Program-made: the position numbers and the translations under genes
Origin: Bacillota bacterium
Lineage (GTDB): Bacteria; Bacillota; Clostridia; Oscillospirales; Oscillospiraceae
Length of the DNA stretch: 64,000 bases
Direction: 5' to 3'
NCBI GenBank assembly: GCA_030529825.1
Contig: JAUMWD010000002.1
Location: 149,742-213,741, forward strand
The notes under the pieces: generated by a model
What the model was told of the DNA's origin: nothing
Database searches by the model: none
The model's input: the letters and a program-made list of their open reading frames with translations, nothing else
Shown here: positions 32,504 to 43,047 of the stretch, piece after piece
Numbering within the stretch: position 1 is the stretch's first letter
Layout of the letters: each line of letters starts with the position of its first letter

Positions 32504-35076
32504 TGTGCCTCCGCCCAGCTATGGCCACTCTTCGCTTCCGCAGTCAGGGGAACAGTCAGCGCGGCTACATTTTCCATCTCATCTTCAAGGATTTTCATTA
32601 CTATTTCAACCTCATTGTCGGGGCATTCGCATATCAGCTCGTCGTGCACCTGAAGAATGAGCTTTGACTCAAGTTTTTCGGCCTTTAGGCGTTTATATAC
32701 ATTAACCATGGCAAGCTTGATAATATCTGCCGCCGTGCCCTGAATTGGCATATTCAGCGCCACACGCTCGCCGAAGGAACGCTCGTTAAAGTTTTTGGAG
32801 TGAAGCTCATGAAGCTCTCGTCTGCGGTTATACAAGGTCTTAACATAGCCGTCTTCCCTTGCCTGTTCAACAACATTTTTCATATAGTCGTGAACTCCGC
32901 TGTATTTTTCCAGATAAGCATCCATATACGCTTTAGCTTCATTGGGAAATACGCCGATGTCCTGCGCCAATGACCATGCAGATATGCCGTATACAATTCC
33001 GAAGTTGACCGCCTTTGCACGGCTTCTCTGGAGACTTGTTACCTCATCAACGGGCGTATTAAATACCTGGGATGCCGTTACACGATGAATATCCTCGCCG
33101 CTTGTAAAGGCACCCTGCATGTTTTTGTCTCCCGATATGTGGGCAAGAAGGCGCAGCTCGATTTGACTGTAGTCTGCATCAACAAGAGTTTTGCCTTTTG
33201 ACGCAATAAACATCCTTCTGATTTGGCTTCCCAGTTCTTTTCTCACCGGGATATTCTGCAAGTTCGGCTCGGTGCTTGAAAGTCTGCCCGTGGCTGTAAC
33301 CGTCATCTGGAAGCTCGTTCTGATTCGTCCGTCATTTTTATCAATAAGCTTGAGCAAGCCGTCAGCATAGGTTGATTTCAGCTTTGTGAGCATACGGTAG
33401 TCGAGAATCATCTCAATAACGGGATGCTTTCCCCTGAGCTTTTCGAGAACATCCGCATTAGTGCTCCAGCCGGTTTTCGTCTTTTTGCCCGCAGGCAGCA
33501 TTAGCTTTTCAAAAAGCACATCGCCAAGCTGCTTGGGAGAATTAATATTGAACTCACAGCCCGCAAGCTCCCATATACCGTCGCGCAGATTGTTAATTCC
33601 CTCGTTTAGACTCTCCCCGAATTCTGCAAGTGCCTGTTTGTCAACGAGAAAGCCTGCGTGCTCCATATCGGCAAGCACCTCACACAGCGGCAGCTCGATT
33701 TCATAATAGAGCTTGTCCATATCAAGCTCGCGGAGCTTTTCTTCAGTAGCCTGCTTCAGATACCATATTGCCTCCGTTCCGTGGAGCTCGGTATCAAGAT
33801 ATCTCATGGAGCTTCGCTCAAGAGAATACTCCTTGTCCGTTGCGTTCAGAAGATAGCAGGCAAGTGCTGTATCATACACAAAGCCTTCTACCGGCAGATT
33901 CTCCGAAATCAGCAGGTGCATAAAATCCTTGACATTGTGGGAAATTTTTTTAACCTTATCGCTGAAAAGAAATTCACGAAGCTGATCAAATTCGCCCAGC
34001 ATCATGCTGCCCCACCAGGCAAGGTATATATTTTTGCCGTCACAGATTTCCAAACTGTCAAAGCTCATTTTGCCGTCTTTAGCTACTTCGGGCAAAACGG
34101 CAACAAATTCAGCATTCAGCACGGCATTCTTTATAGTTTCAAAGTCAGCATTTTCAATTCTTTCAAAATGCTTGACCGTATCAGAACGGCTTACTGCCTC
34201 TTCGTTTTCAGAAAGTCCCCACTTTTCGATGAACTTATTAAAGCCTAATTTCTTGAAAATTCCGTAGAGCTCCGGTCTGTAGTCACGGTTCCACAGAGCG
34301 TCCTCGGGATTAAACTCAATGGGTGCTTCCCTGCATATTGTGGCAAGCTCATAGGAGAGTTCTGCGCTTTCCTTGCCCTCACGCAGCTTTTTACGAACGC
34401 CCTCTTTGATTTCAAGCTCGTCAATATGCTCATAGATATAATCTATACTCGTGTAGCGCTGAATCAAATCCATTGCGGTTTTCTCACCTACACCTGCAAC
34501 GCCGGGAATATTGTCGGAGGAATCACCCATAAATGCCTTCAGGTCCACAATGTGTACAGGCTCAAAACCATACTCATCTCGGAAAACCTCGGGGGTATAT
34601 TCCTTTGTTTCAGTCTGTCCCATGCGGGACTTGACATGGCATATATGCGTCGTATCGGAGATGAGCTGAAAGCTGTCCTTATCACCGGTAACAATACGGC
34701 AATCCCAGTTTTTCGCCTCACAAATTCTTCCCACGGTGCCGAGAAGGTCATCGGCCTCATAGCCCTCAAGCTCAAGGCGCTTAATGCCCATGGCGTCAAG
34801 CACATCCTTGAGGATGGGCATTTGAACCGCAAGCTCCTCGGGCATACCCTTGCGCTGTGCCTTGTATCCCTCATACTTAAGGTGTCTGAAGGTGGGCGCT
34901 TTCAGGTCAAATGTTACGCAAAGGGAATCGGGCTTTTCAGCATCAACAAACTTTTGCATAATGCTGAGGAAGCCGTAAATTCCGTTAGTCGGAGTTCCGT
35001 CAGGTGCATTCATAGGTCTGATGCCGAAGAACGCACGGTTTACTATGCTATTGCCGTCTAAAATTACAAGTTTCAT
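32500..35076 (-). CDS. polA: DNA polymerase I
   Basis: An 858-residue family A polymerase for repair and Okazaki-fragment processing. The 5' nuclease domain has VTFDLKAPTFRHLKYEGYKA and GYEADDLLGTV. The central 3'-5' exonuclease-like domain lacks a clear DxE motif, as in many Gram-positive forms, so proofreading is doubtful. The polymerase domain has VDADYSQIELRLLAHISGD (motif A), RSRAKAVNFGIVYG (motif B) and LQVHDELICE (motif C). It follows uvrB after 3 bases, making a DNA-repair block. Confidence 0.96.
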   Translation of the reverse strand: MKLVILDGNSIVNRAFFGIRPMNAPDGTPTNGIYGFLSIMQKFVDAEKPDSLCVTFDLKAPTFRHLKYEGYKAQRKGMPEELAVQMPILKDVLDAMGIKRLELEGYEADDLLGTVGRICEAKNWDCRIVTGDKDSFQLISDTTHICHVKSRMGQTETKEYTPEVFRDEYGFEPVHIVDLKAFMGDSSDNIPGVAGVGEKTAMDLIQRYTSIDYIYEHIDELEIKEGVRKKLREGKESAELSYELATICREAPIEFNPEDALWNRDYRPELYGIFKKLGFNKFIEKWGLSENEEAVSRSDTVKHFERIENADFETIKNAVLNAEFVAVLPEVAKDGKMSFDSLEICDGKNIYLAWWGSMMLGEFDQLREFLFSDKVKKISHNVKDFMHLLISENLPVEGFVYDTALACYLLNATDKEYSLERSSMRYLDTELHGTEAIWYLKQATEEKLRELDMDKLYYEIELPLCEVLADMEHAGFLVDKQALAEFGESLNEGINNLRDGIWELAGCEFNINSPKQLGDVLFEKLMLPAGKKTKTGWSTNADVLEKLRGKHPVIEMILDYRMLTKLKSTYADGLLKLIDKNDGRIRTSFQMTVTATGRLSSTEPNLQNIPVRKELGSQIRRMFIASKGKTLVDADYSQIELRLLAHISGDKNMQGAFTSGEDIHRVTASQVFNTPVDEVTSLQRSRAKAVNFGIVYGISAWSLAQDIGVFPNEAKAYMDAYLEKYSGVHDYMKNVVEQAREDGYVKTLYNRRRELHELHSKNFNERSFGERVALNMPIQGTAADIIKLAMVNVYKRLKAEKLESKLILQVHDELICECPDNEVEIVMKILEDEMENVAALTVPLTAEAKSGHSWAEAH

Positions 35077-35079
35077 CTT

Positions 35080-37047
35080 TTATCCTTTGCCGCGAAGTCG
35101 AATTATTTCGTCACGAAGCTGTGCCGCGAGCTCGAATTCAAGCATCTTCGCCGCTTCTTTCATCTGCTTTTCAAGCTGCTCTATATACTGTTTCCTCTCG
35201 AAATTGGTCATCTTCACACCGTCGCTGCGTTTTTTTGCCTCCGCATCCGAGGTGGAAATTTCAAGTATATCTCGCACGCTCTTAATGATTGTTTTGGGGA
35301 CAATGCCATTTTCCTCATTATAGGCATTCTGCTTTGCTCGGCGGCGCTCGGTTTCATCAATTGCCGCCTGCATTGAGGGCGTTACCCTGTCAGCATACAT
35401 GATTACAAGGCCGTCGGCATTTCGGGCCGCTCGGCCGATTGTCTGAATAAGACTTGTTTCGCTGCGGAGGAAACCCTCCTTATCAGCATCAAGAATTGCC
35501 ACAAGGCTTACCTCCGGAAGGTCGAGACCCTCGCGCAGAAGATTTATGCCCACAAGTACATCAAAATCGCCCATGCGCAGAGAACGTATTATCTCCATGC
35601 GCTCAATAGCGCCTACATCATGGTGCATATAACGGCATTTTATACCTGCATTTCCAAGATATTCTGACAAATCCTCTGCCATTTTCTTGGTCAGGGTTGT
35701 GACAAGTGTGCGCTGATTTTTCTCAATTCTCTCATTAATTTCACCGATAAGGTCATCAATCTGGCCTTCAATGGGGCGCACGGAAATCACGGGATCCAAA
35801 AGTCCGGTGGGCCTTATTATCTGCTCCGCAATCTGTCCCGCACGCTCACGCTCAAACTCTCCGGGAGTTGCGGAAACATAGACGGCCTGATTAACACGCT
35901 GCTGGAATTCTTCAAATTTCAGCGGTCTGTTATCATATGCCGACGGAAGGCGGAAGCCATATTCCACAAGTGACTCCTTTCTCGCCCTGTCACCTCTGTA
36001 CATGGCGCGAACCTGCGGCAGCGTCACATGGCTCTCATCCACAAACAGGAGGAAATCCTTTGGAAAATAGTCCAGTAAGGTCATGGGCGCGCTTCCCGGA
36101 GCTCTGCCGGAGATTATACGGGAGTAGTTTTCAATACCCGTGCAGTAGCCCAGCTCCTGCATCATTTCAATGTCATAGTTTGTGCGCTGTGAAATACGCT
36201 GTGCCTCAAGCAGTTTTCCGTTATCCGTAAAGAATTTGGTGCGTTCATCGCACTCTACCCGTATCTCATTAATTGCGCGGTTCATCTTTTCCCTGCTCAC
36301 CACATAATGGCTTGCAGGGTAAATGGCAACATGGTTTACATACCGCGTTGCTGCGCCGGTCACCACATTTACCTCGCTGATGCGGTCAATCTCATCACCG
36401 AAGAATTCAACACGTATAGCCTTATCATTTGAATATGCAGGAAAAATCTCCACAGTATCGCCGCGGACTCGAAACATATTCCGTTCAAAGGCAATATCGT
36501 TTCGCTCGTAACGGATTTCAACGAGCTTTCGAAGGAGCTCGTCGAAGCTCCTTGTCTGACCGGTGCGGAGAGATATGACCATATTTGCATAGTCAATAGG
36601 ATCACCCAAGCCGTAAATACAGGAAACCGAGGAAACAACTATAACATCACGGCGTTCAAAGAGGCTTGAGGTTGCACTGTGGCGCAGTCGCTCAATCTCA
36701 TCATTTACAGAGCTGTCCTTTTCAATAAATGTATCAGTGTGAGGTATATAGGCCTCGGGCTGATAGTAGTCATAGTATGATACAAAGTACTCCACGGCAT
36801 TTTCCGGGAAATATTCCTTAAACTCGGCGCAAAGCTGGGCAGCAAGAGTCTTATTATGAGCAAGCACCAAAGTCGGTCTGTTAACCTTTTCAATCACGCT
36901 CGCCATTGTGAAGGTCTTTCCGGAGCCGGTTACGCCAAGCAGCACCTGCTCATCAAGTCCGTTATTAATGCCCTGCACGAGCTGCTCAATAGCCTCCGGC
37001 TGATCGCCCATCGGCGAATACGGTGCAACTAATTTAAACTTGTCCAC
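35080..37047 (-). CDS. uvrB: Excinuclease ABC subunit B
   Basis: A 655-residue helicase-like damage-verification subunit of nucleotide excision repair. Walker A is [14 protein letters not shown], the beta-hairpin region is [19 protein letters not shown], and further helicase motifs are [26 protein letters not shown] and [11 protein letters not shown]-terminal UVR motif ([19 protein letters not shown]) binds UvrC or UvrA. It is the first gene of the uvrB-polA-fusion-rimI-tsaD-radC run. No uvrA is adjacent in the window. Confidence 0.97.
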   Translation of the reverse strand: MDKFKLVAPYSPMGDQPEAIEQLVQGINNGLDEQVLLGVTGSGKTFTMASVIEKVNRPTLVLAHNKTLAAQLCAEFKEYFPENAVEYFVSYYDYYQPEAYIPHTDTFIEKDSSVNDEIERLRHSATSSLFERRDVIVVSSVSCIYGLGDPIDYANMVISLRTGQTRSFDELLRKLVEIRYERNDIAFERNMFRVRGDTVEIFPAYSNDKAIRVEFFGDEIDRISEVNVVTGAATRYVNHVAIYPASHYVVSREKMNRAINEIRVECDERTKFFTDNGKLLEAQRISQRTNYDIEMMQELGYCTGIENYSRIISGRAPGSAPMTLLDYFPKDFLLFVDESHVTLPQVRAMYRGDRARKESLVEYGFRLPSAYDNRPLKFEEFQQRVNQAVYVSATPGEFERERAGQIAEQIIRPTGLLDPVISVRPIEGQIDDLIGEINERIEKNQRTLVTTLTKKMAEDLSEYLGNAGIKCRYMHHDVGAIERMEIIRSLRMGDFDVLVGINLLREGLDLPEVSLVAILDADKEGFLRSETSLIQTIGRAARNADGLVIMYADRVTPSMQAAIDETERRRAKQNAYNEENGIVPKTIIKSVRDILEISTSDAEAKKRSDGVKMTNFERKQYIEQLEKQMKEAAKMLEFELAAQLRDEIIRLRGKG

Positions 37048-37097
37048 GCCGATGTCACTCCTTTTACATTAATTAAGAAATTATATCACGAACGAAG

Positions 37098-37131
37098 AAA
37101 AATCACAAGGTGGATTACACCTTGTGATTTT
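37098..37131 (-). terminator. Terminator of the phosphorelay/GH3 operon
   Basis: A 14-bp stem AAAATCACAAGGTG with its complement and a 6-base loop. On the minus strand it ends in five T residues, 12 bases after the O-antigen-ligase stop. It closes the unit that starts at 44632 and isolates it from uvrB. Confidence 0.85.
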
Positions 37132-37143
37132 AATTATGAAGTG

Positions 37144-38490
37144 TTATTTTTCCTTTTTCTTAAAGCTATGCTCCATCAAGGCAAACAAGAGCACCATAAG
37201 CGCGGCTTCCGGGAAGGGACACATGAGACCCGGATTTGTCAGGGACATCATAAGTATTCCCACATAGCTCAAGGTGAATATAAAGTAATCTGTTTTTCTT
37301 GTTTTTACCGCAAGCTTGATTCTCTCTGCAAACTGCCACAGATATGCCCCCACACCCACAAGTCCCAGAGATGCGGGAATCTGAATGAGAATATTGTGGT
37401 AGAACACGAGACATCCCGGAAAAATACCGGGGAAAATGTCAATATTTTTCTGGTTACTCAAGCCTATACCCAAAATCGGATGCTCGAGGAAATCCTGAAT
37501 ACCGAGCTTGATGAACTTAACACGGGTTTCATCAGAGGAAATCAGGCTTCCGTTTGTAAGTCTTCCCGAATAGAGCGTGGGCAAGAGTATTGCGGCAATA
37601 ATTCCCACGGGAATAATCGTGGCAATAATAAGCCTGTTGTACAGCTTTCTGCTGCTCTTATTTGTAGCGTAAACATATACTGCACATATGAGCAGAAGTG
37701 CGCTTCCGAACAGGAGGCCGCTTCTTGAGCCTGTAAGCACCATTCCGGCATACATTGCAAGAATTCCGAGAATATGCCAGTTATTTTTCTTAATATACAG
37801 GCAAGCGGCAGGCATACTCATAAGAAGTACACTTGATACAAAGTTGCGCGGCTTATAGAAAATCAGTGTGCCCTTGTCGATAATGGCATCTATGTTTTCT
37901 GCACAAAAGGCCAATACCGTAAATACCGCTGCAAATCCAACATAATACAGAATTTTCGCAAGGCGCTCTACCCTGTCGTAGCCGCGCTCATTCTGCAGTC
38001 TTGACATGCTCATGCAGTAAATGAAAATCATGAATGCGCCGAGGCCGATGATGTAGTAGAAGTTTATGGGCAGAAGATATTCCTCCATGGGGATAACTCC
38101 CGCTCCGCCTATTATCACAGCAACGGAAATCGCAATCAGCGGACAGAGCATTTTACCCTTGACATACGGTCTGCGGTAATACACGAGCTGGAATACCAAT
38201 GCCAAGGCAAAGGGTATTACTGCATATGGGAAATATGCCATGAGGAAGCTCAAATCCTTGAAAAATGTGGACGCCAGCAGGAAAATCATCATCAGCGGCA
38301 TTACAATCGTCATAAGGTCATCGCTGAAGACAAAAAAGTAAATGCACAGCGCAATGAAGAATGCCATCACCGGCACATTTATTTGAAACACAAGGCCTAT
38401 TACCGTAATCAAAAACAGCGTGGGAAAGTAAAACCTTCCGTTCCAAAAGGCATCTGCCTCCCGTTGTCTGTTATGAAACCAGTTTTTCAA
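37144..38490 (-). CDS. O-antigen ligase / Wzy-like membrane protein
   Basis: 448 residues with about ten to twelve hydrophobic segments and the Wzy_C-type motif LTGSRSGLLFGSALLL near residue 255, followed by a large extracytoplasmic loop (SGRLTNGSLISSDETRVKF and HPILGIGLSNQ) characteristic of O-antigen ligases and polymerases. Such proteins transfer or polymerise lipid-linked glycans on the outer side of the membrane. In a Gram-positive the acceptor would be a cell-wall polysaccharide or a glycosylated protein or small molecule. It lies 15 bases after the hybrid kinase gene and is the last gene of the operon; no glycosyltransferases are adjacent. Confidence 0.82.
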   Translation of the reverse strand: MKNWFHNRQREADAFWNGRFYFPTLFLITVIGLVFQINVPVMAFFIALCIYFFVFSDDLMTIVMPLMMIFLLASTFFKDLSFLMAYFPYAVIPFALALVFQLVYYRRPYVKGKMLCPLIAISVAVIIGGAGVIPMEEYLLPINFYYIIGLGAFMIFIYCMSMSRLQNERGYDRVERLAKILYYVGFAAVFTVLAFCAENIDAIIDKGTLIFYKPRNFVSSVLLMSMPAACLYIKKNNWHILGILAMYAGMVLTGSRSGLLFGSALLLICAVYVYATNKSSRKLYNRLIIATIIPVGIIAAILLPTLYSGRLTNGSLISSDETRVKFIKLGIQDFLEHPILGIGLSNQKNIDIFPGIFPGCLVFYHNILIQIPASLGLVGVGAYLWQFAERIKLAVKTRKTDYFIFTLSYVGILMMSLTNPGLMCPFPEAALMVLLFALMEHSFKKKEK

Positions 38491-38505
38491 TTCCTAATCC
38501 TCTTT

Positions 38506-41433
38506 TCATTCTTTAAGGAGTGATGCCAGCTTGCCATAAAGTCCTTCAGGACTTACGGGCTTGAGAATATATCCGTTAAAGTCCTCCAAGGCACCGTTGT
38601 GATTCTCATTCAGAAAAGCGTCGGCGGTCATGGCAATTATAGGCACAATTGCTGCATAGCGCTTTTTCACGCCTCTGATCTGGGCTGCAGCCTCAATGCC
38701 GTCCATGACGGGCATCTGAATGTCCATGAGGATGCAGTCATAATAGTGGTCGGGTTTAGACTCAAACAGTTCAAGAGCAGCCTGACCGTTTTCAGCGCAA
38801 TCCACAAGAACATTCTGCTTCTCCAGCAGGCGACTCGTAATTATAGTATTAATGGCAACATCGTCAACGACCATAATACGCTTTCCGTAGAGAGATGTAC
38901 AGTCAATTTCATCGCCATTTTCATTTTCTGACTTTCTTGCCGCAAGTGCATAGGGAATTTCTACTATGAAGCTCGTTCCCACTCCCACTTCACTTTCAAC
39001 TCCGATAGTTCCTCCCTGGAGGTCAATCATGCTCTTGCAAATGGCCATACCGAGTCCGCTGCCGGTCGCTTTGCTTCCGTTTACCGTTATTTCCTGAGAA
39101 TAAGGCTCAAAGAGTCTTCCGATAAATTCCTTACTGATGCCGATACCCGTATCCCTTACGACTATACTGACAACCGTTGCCTTTTCAGAGCGCATCTTCT
39201 GGGACACGCTGAGGGAAACCTGTCCGCCGCCGGATGTGAACTTATAGGCGTTGGACAGAAGATTATTGAGTATTTTACGCAGTGAGATTTCGTCGCCGAT
39301 AACACGGCTTTGAGTAAGACCTTCTGCATCAAGATAAAAGTCAACCTTCTTGGCCGCCATCTGCGTTCCGTATACGGAATAAACCTCATTTATTACATCG
39401 GTAATATCAAACTCGTCGTCATGAAGCTCATACTTGTTACTCTCAATTTTGCTGATATCCATTATGTTATTCAGCATACTGATAAGATACTGCGATGACT
39501 GGTCGATCTGATCAAGATAGCCGCAAAGCTCGGGCGGTGTATCCTCTCCGGCGTACTCTCGGGCAAGATAAGTAAGGCCCGCGATGGAGTTCATCGGCGT
39601 TCTGATCTCATGGGACATATGGGAAAGGAACTCACTCTTTGCCTTATTTGAATTTTGCGCAAGCTCAACCGAGGCTTTCAGCAATGCCTGAGCCTGAATA
39701 TCTTCCGTAATATCATTTACGACGCATACATAGTGCGACACAACACAATCGGAAACAATGGGAAGAAATGCGCAGCGCACGGTGATTTCCCTGTGGTCAG
39801 AGAAGGTTACAAAGGGAGTATCGCAGAAAAATCCTTCCTCACCGCGTTCCACAAGGCTTGCGTGAATCTCATCTGCCTTTTCTTCACCGAGGCATTCCGC
39901 AATAGCCTCTTTCGCTGTGCGCTCGGCAAAAAACTGCGCAGGAATTCCGAGGACTCTGTCAGTATTTGCACTTACAAAGGATAATCCTTCTTCATATTTT
40001 GATTTTATAAAAATAACATTGGGAATAAACTTCGTCATGCTGCTGAACAGGTGCTCGCGCTCGGCAACCTGCTTGTACAGCGCAGCATTTTTAATTGCAA
40101 TGGATGCAATGGAGGATACCGTATTGATATAGGAGAAATCGGCATAATCATAGCCCGATGATTTTTCCTTATCCGACAGCAGCAGCAATCCAACAACACT
40201 GTCAGCATCCTTAAGAGCGCAAACGCAGCTTATTCCATATTCGGAGAACAGCTCCTTTTCCGAGCTCCACATGGATTTGTAGAGAGGATTTCCCTCAAAC
40301 TCACGAAGCACAACATGGTTTTCACCTTGCTCGAAGTATTTTACACAGGGGTGATTTCTCGAAATATTGAAGCTCACGGGTTTAAGGGGCATGGAGCTGC
40401 ATACGGGCACGAATTTATCGTCCTTAAGCAGACAAATATACATTTCATTGATATGAAGCTCATTACGAACGACCTTAATGGTTTCTCTCATAATGCTGTC
40501 AATATCAAGAGTTTTAGAAATATAATCCGAATACTTTTTAATGAGCGTATTCTGGTGCTCTTGTTCGGAAAAAATCGCATTGAGCAATTTTCTGAAGGCG
40601 CTGATAGCCATAATCAGCACCACCGCAAGGATGATGAATGTTTCAACCTCTGCGGGAGCAAGATTACCGCCGTCATTCTGAAGAAGAGTATTTACCGCAG
40701 GGAAGAAATATGCGCCTGCCGCAACGAGCAGCCCTGCAGAAAGCACTACAAGTATGCTTCCGGACATTACAAGCGTTGTGTCAAACATTCTGCGCTTGTA
40801 CAGAGAGAGGGCAATAAGCATTGCGAACAGGATGCCGGACAGTGTATCAAAGGGGAAGGTGTTTCCGGGCAGCACCTGAACAATATTGCCTACGGCGAGA
40901 AATACGCAGCCTATTATCAGCTCCATAACGCCGGGTGCGCCACTGCCCTTCTCCTTGATTATCTGCTTTAGCAAAAGGCCGATAGCCGTAATCTCCATGA
41001 TGAAGAACAGGGTTGGTATGCCGACCTTCCAGTCGATAACATATGTAAATACCGTGTTTCCGGCAGCATTCTGTGACATAGCAGGAGGCTTAAGAAATGT
41101 GCCTGTCGATGCAATAGCAAGAATAATTACCGTACCGACAAGCCAAATAACGCGGGTGCTTTTACCGCTTTCATTCGCAAAGAGATACACAAAATTGTAC
41201 ACAAAAAACGGTATGGTAAACAAAGCAAGCAGCGAAACATAGAACCAAAAGCTTATACCCGGATATACTCCCATTCGCATAAATACCGAGCCCAAAGCCC
41301 ACAGCACCATGGAACCGAGAAGAACCAGCCACGCATTGATTTCACGGCTTTTTTCTGCCGCCATGAAGACGATAAACATCAGCGAGAAAAACAGCAGTGC
41401 TACGATATTTACATATAAATACGATACATTCAC
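38506..41433 (-). CDS. Hybrid histidine kinase with 7-9 membrane segments, GAF, PAS and receiver domain
   Basis: 975 residues. About seven membrane helices fill residues 5-212 (histidine-kinase 7TM type), with two more at about 220-245 and 265-282. A GAF domain follows (about 305-455), then a PAS-like domain (460-575), HisKA with SHMSHEIRTPMNSIAG (phospho-acceptor His608), HATPase (NNLLSNAYKFTSGG, DTGIGISKEFIGRLF, GSGLGMAICKSM) and a receiver with MDIQMPVMDG (Asp904). There is no HPt domain in the protein; a separate HPt is encoded in the same operon. The start overlaps the GH3 gene by 4 bases (ATGA). The 7TM region suggests a membrane-soluble or small-molecule signal. Confidence 0.9.
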   Translation of the reverse strand: MNVSYLYVNIVALLFFSLMFIVFMAAEKSREINAWLVLLGSMVLWALGSVFMRMGVYPGISFWFYVSLLALFTIPFFVYNFVYLFANESGKSTRVIWLVGTVIILAIASTGTFLKPPAMSQNAAGNTVFTYVIDWKVGIPTLFFIMEITAIGLLLKQIIKEKGSGAPGVMELIIGCVFLAVGNIVQVLPGNTFPFDTLSGILFAMLIALSLYKRRMFDTTLVMSGSILVVLSAGLLVAAGAYFFPAVNTLLQNDGGNLAPAEVETFIILAVVLIMAISAFRKLLNAIFSEQEHQNTLIKKYSDYISKTLDIDSIMRETIKVVRNELHINEMYICLLKDDKFVPVCSSMPLKPVSFNISRNHPCVKYFEQGENHVVLREFEGNPLYKSMWSSEKELFSEYGISCVCALKDADSVVGLLLLSDKEKSSGYDYADFSYINTVSSIASIAIKNAALYKQVAEREHLFSSMTKFIPNVIFIKSKYEEGLSFVSANTDRVLGIPAQFFAERTAKEAIAECLGEEKADEIHASLVERGEEGFFCDTPFVTFSDHREITVRCAFLPIVSDCVVSHYVCVVNDITEDIQAQALLKASVELAQNSNKAKSEFLSHMSHEIRTPMNSIAGLTYLAREYAGEDTPPELCGYLDQIDQSSQYLISMLNNIMDISKIESNKYELHDDEFDITDVINEVYSVYGTQMAAKKVDFYLDAEGLTQSRVIGDEISLRKILNNLLSNAYKFTSGGGQVSLSVSQKMRSEKATVVSIVVRDTGIGISKEFIGRLFEPYSQEITVNGSKATGSGLGMAICKSMIDLQGGTIGVESEVGVGTSFIVEIPYALAARKSENENGDEIDCTSLYGKRIMVVDDVAINTIITSRLLEKQNVLVDCAENGQAALELFESKPDHYYDCILMDIQMPVMDGIEAAAQIRGVKKRYAAIVPIIAMTADAFLNENHNGALEDFNGYILKPVSPEGLYGKLASLLKE

Positions 41434-43034
41434 ATCAGTTCCTCCTTCATCTTAATCTCCGCGAAGTGCTTAAGTCCGTTCATCCAAAGCTCATCGGGAT
41501 TAATGCGGCGGAAGCTCTTTCCCGTCATCTCTCTGTATGACTCAATTGTGCCGTAGGGCAAAATCGTAAGCTGCAGAGGCTCAATATTGAGCAGCTTTTT
41601 CAAATCCTTATAGTCACTGTCAAAATGTCTGAAATACACAGACAGGTGCTCGTTAAGCACCTGTTTTGTCATGGCGCTGTTTGCTTGCGCTTCAGGCGTA
41701 AGCTCAAGGTACATATGGAGGAAGGGGCTTCTGCTCTCGGCAAATTCCTTACAGGCAATCCACTCTCCTATGTTGAGCTTTGAAATTTTAATAACCTCGG
41801 TTATGGATTTTTCGGTAATTCTGGTAAAGCCTGCAATATCAATGACCGTGGGAATGCGGTCAACATAGGTAAATCTGGGCAGGCTTCCGTTTTGGCTTTC
41901 CTCTGTACATCTGTAAACATCACCGATACGGTAGCGCATGAAAGCTCCACCGTGCAGCACGCTCAACACTATCTCATACAGAGCTCCTGTTTTGACCTCG
42001 TTTATCAGGCAGGTCATTGGCGTATATTCGGGATTTTCGAGGCTTATGAGCATTTCGCTTTCGGGAATAAACTCATAGAAGCAGGAATCCGGAAACAGCA
42101 CCATGCCGCGCTGCTCCCAGGTATCGCAGCCCACACAGGTTGATTCCGTGCCTGCGGCAATTTCAATAGGTGTTATACCCCATGCCTGAGCCAGATTATC
42201 ACGGTAGCATTTGCCGTCCGTACCTGTGCAGGCAAAGCCGGTAATCTTGAAAAGATCTCCCGGGCGGATATTTCTTCCCTCTTTTTTGCAGACACGCTTT
42301 GCCTTCAGATACCTCAAGGCAATCAGCGGAGAAACCTTTGTGTTGCCTCCGCCTCTGCTTTCAAGCTGCTTGTGAAAGTTTTCGGTTATATAGTTTGCAA
42401 CACTGCCCATAGCAAAGAAATAGTCAATACCGCCGTCAAAGGCAATTTTAAACCCTTTCTTGATGCGCTCATTGAAGGAGATATCACCGTATTCGTCGCT
42501 GTCAGGCAGCCACTCAAAGCGCATATCCTCATTCATAAGGGAAGGAACAAGTCCCGTCTCGAAGGGCAGCGGAGCACCGCCGTATAGGAATCGGTGGCCC
42601 GGCTTAATATTAAAATCGCCCTTTTCATGGCCCGAAAGCAGCATGGCAATTGCAAATATATTATGCTTATACATATCCAGCATTTCTCTGGTATACGGTG
42701 CAATCTTTATGGGCTTGAGTCCACCCTCCCAGGTGGTTTCAATCCAGATAATCGGATTGCCGGGCAAAAGCTCCGGATTTCTGGTAAACAGCACATCGGC
42801 ATAATCTTCATAGCTCGTCAAAGGCATTTTTTTGCGGAATTCCTCCAGACTCTCGGGGATATTATCTCCGCCAACAGTCTTGCCCAGCACGGAATTGCGC
42901 CACAGAGAAATCTGCTCCTCCATAAGGCGCTTCTGAATATACATATACTCATCTATGCTCAAATCCAAGTATCCGCAGTATTCGTTCCATAATTCAGTTT
43001 TTGAAAGCGTTTTCAGCTTCTGTTGGAAAGTCAT
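41430..43034 (-). CDS. GH3 auxin-responsive promoter family (acyl-acid amido synthetase-like) protein
   Basis: A 534-residue member of the GH3 branch of adenylate-forming enzymes, which in plants join amino acids to carboxylic-acid hormones. Motif II is AAGTEST (residues 294-299), followed by LFPDSCFYEFIPESE; motif III is GAFMRYRIGDV (364-373), followed by DRIPTVIDIAG and RITEKS. The N-terminal ATP loop is unusual: ETTWEGGLKPIK (99-110) where TSGTTxGKxK is expected. Bacterial GH3 proteins are known but their substrates mostly are not. It lies between a membrane methyltransferase (13 bases upstream) and the hybrid kinase (overlap). It is cytoplasmic, with no signal peptide. Confidence 0.85.
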   Translation of the reverse strand: MTFQQKLKTLSKTELWNEYCGYLDLSIDEYMYIQKRLMEEQISLWRNSVLGKTVGGDNIPESLEEFRKKMPLTSYEDYADVLFTRNPELLPGNPIIWIETTWEGGLKPIKIAPYTREMLDMYKHNIFAIAMLLSGHEKGDFNIKPGHRFLYGGAPLPFETGLVPSLMNEDMRFEWLPDSDEYGDISFNERIKKGFKIAFDGGIDYFFAMGSVANYITENFHKQLESRGGGNTKVSPLIALRYLKAKRVCKKEGRNIRPGDLFKITGFACTGTDGKCYRDNLAQAWGITPIEIAAGTESTCVGCDTWEQRGMVLFPDSCFYEFIPESEMLISLENPEYTPMTCLINEVKTGALYEIVLSVLHGGAFMRYRIGDVYRCTEESQNGSLPRFTYVDRIPTVIDIAGFTRITEKSITEVIKISKLNIGEWIACKEFAESRSPFLHMYLELTPEAQANSAMTKQVLNEHLSVYFRHFDSDYKDLKKLLNIEPLQLTILPYGTIESYREMTGKSFRRINPDELWMNGLKHFAEIKMKEELM

Positions 43035-43047
43035 ATCAGCACCACTT

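Noticed and set aside
32500..37047. An SOS or phage-linked repair island from uvrB-polA-radC
   Set aside because: These are ordinary chromosomal genes in a normal core arrangement, with no LexA-type operator that I could recognise and no mobile genes around them.
37144..38490. A polysaccharide biosynthesis locus around the O-antigen-ligase-like gene
   Set aside because: No glycosyltransferase, flippase or sugar-nucleotide gene is adjacent; the gene belongs to the phosphorelay/GH3 transcription unit instead.
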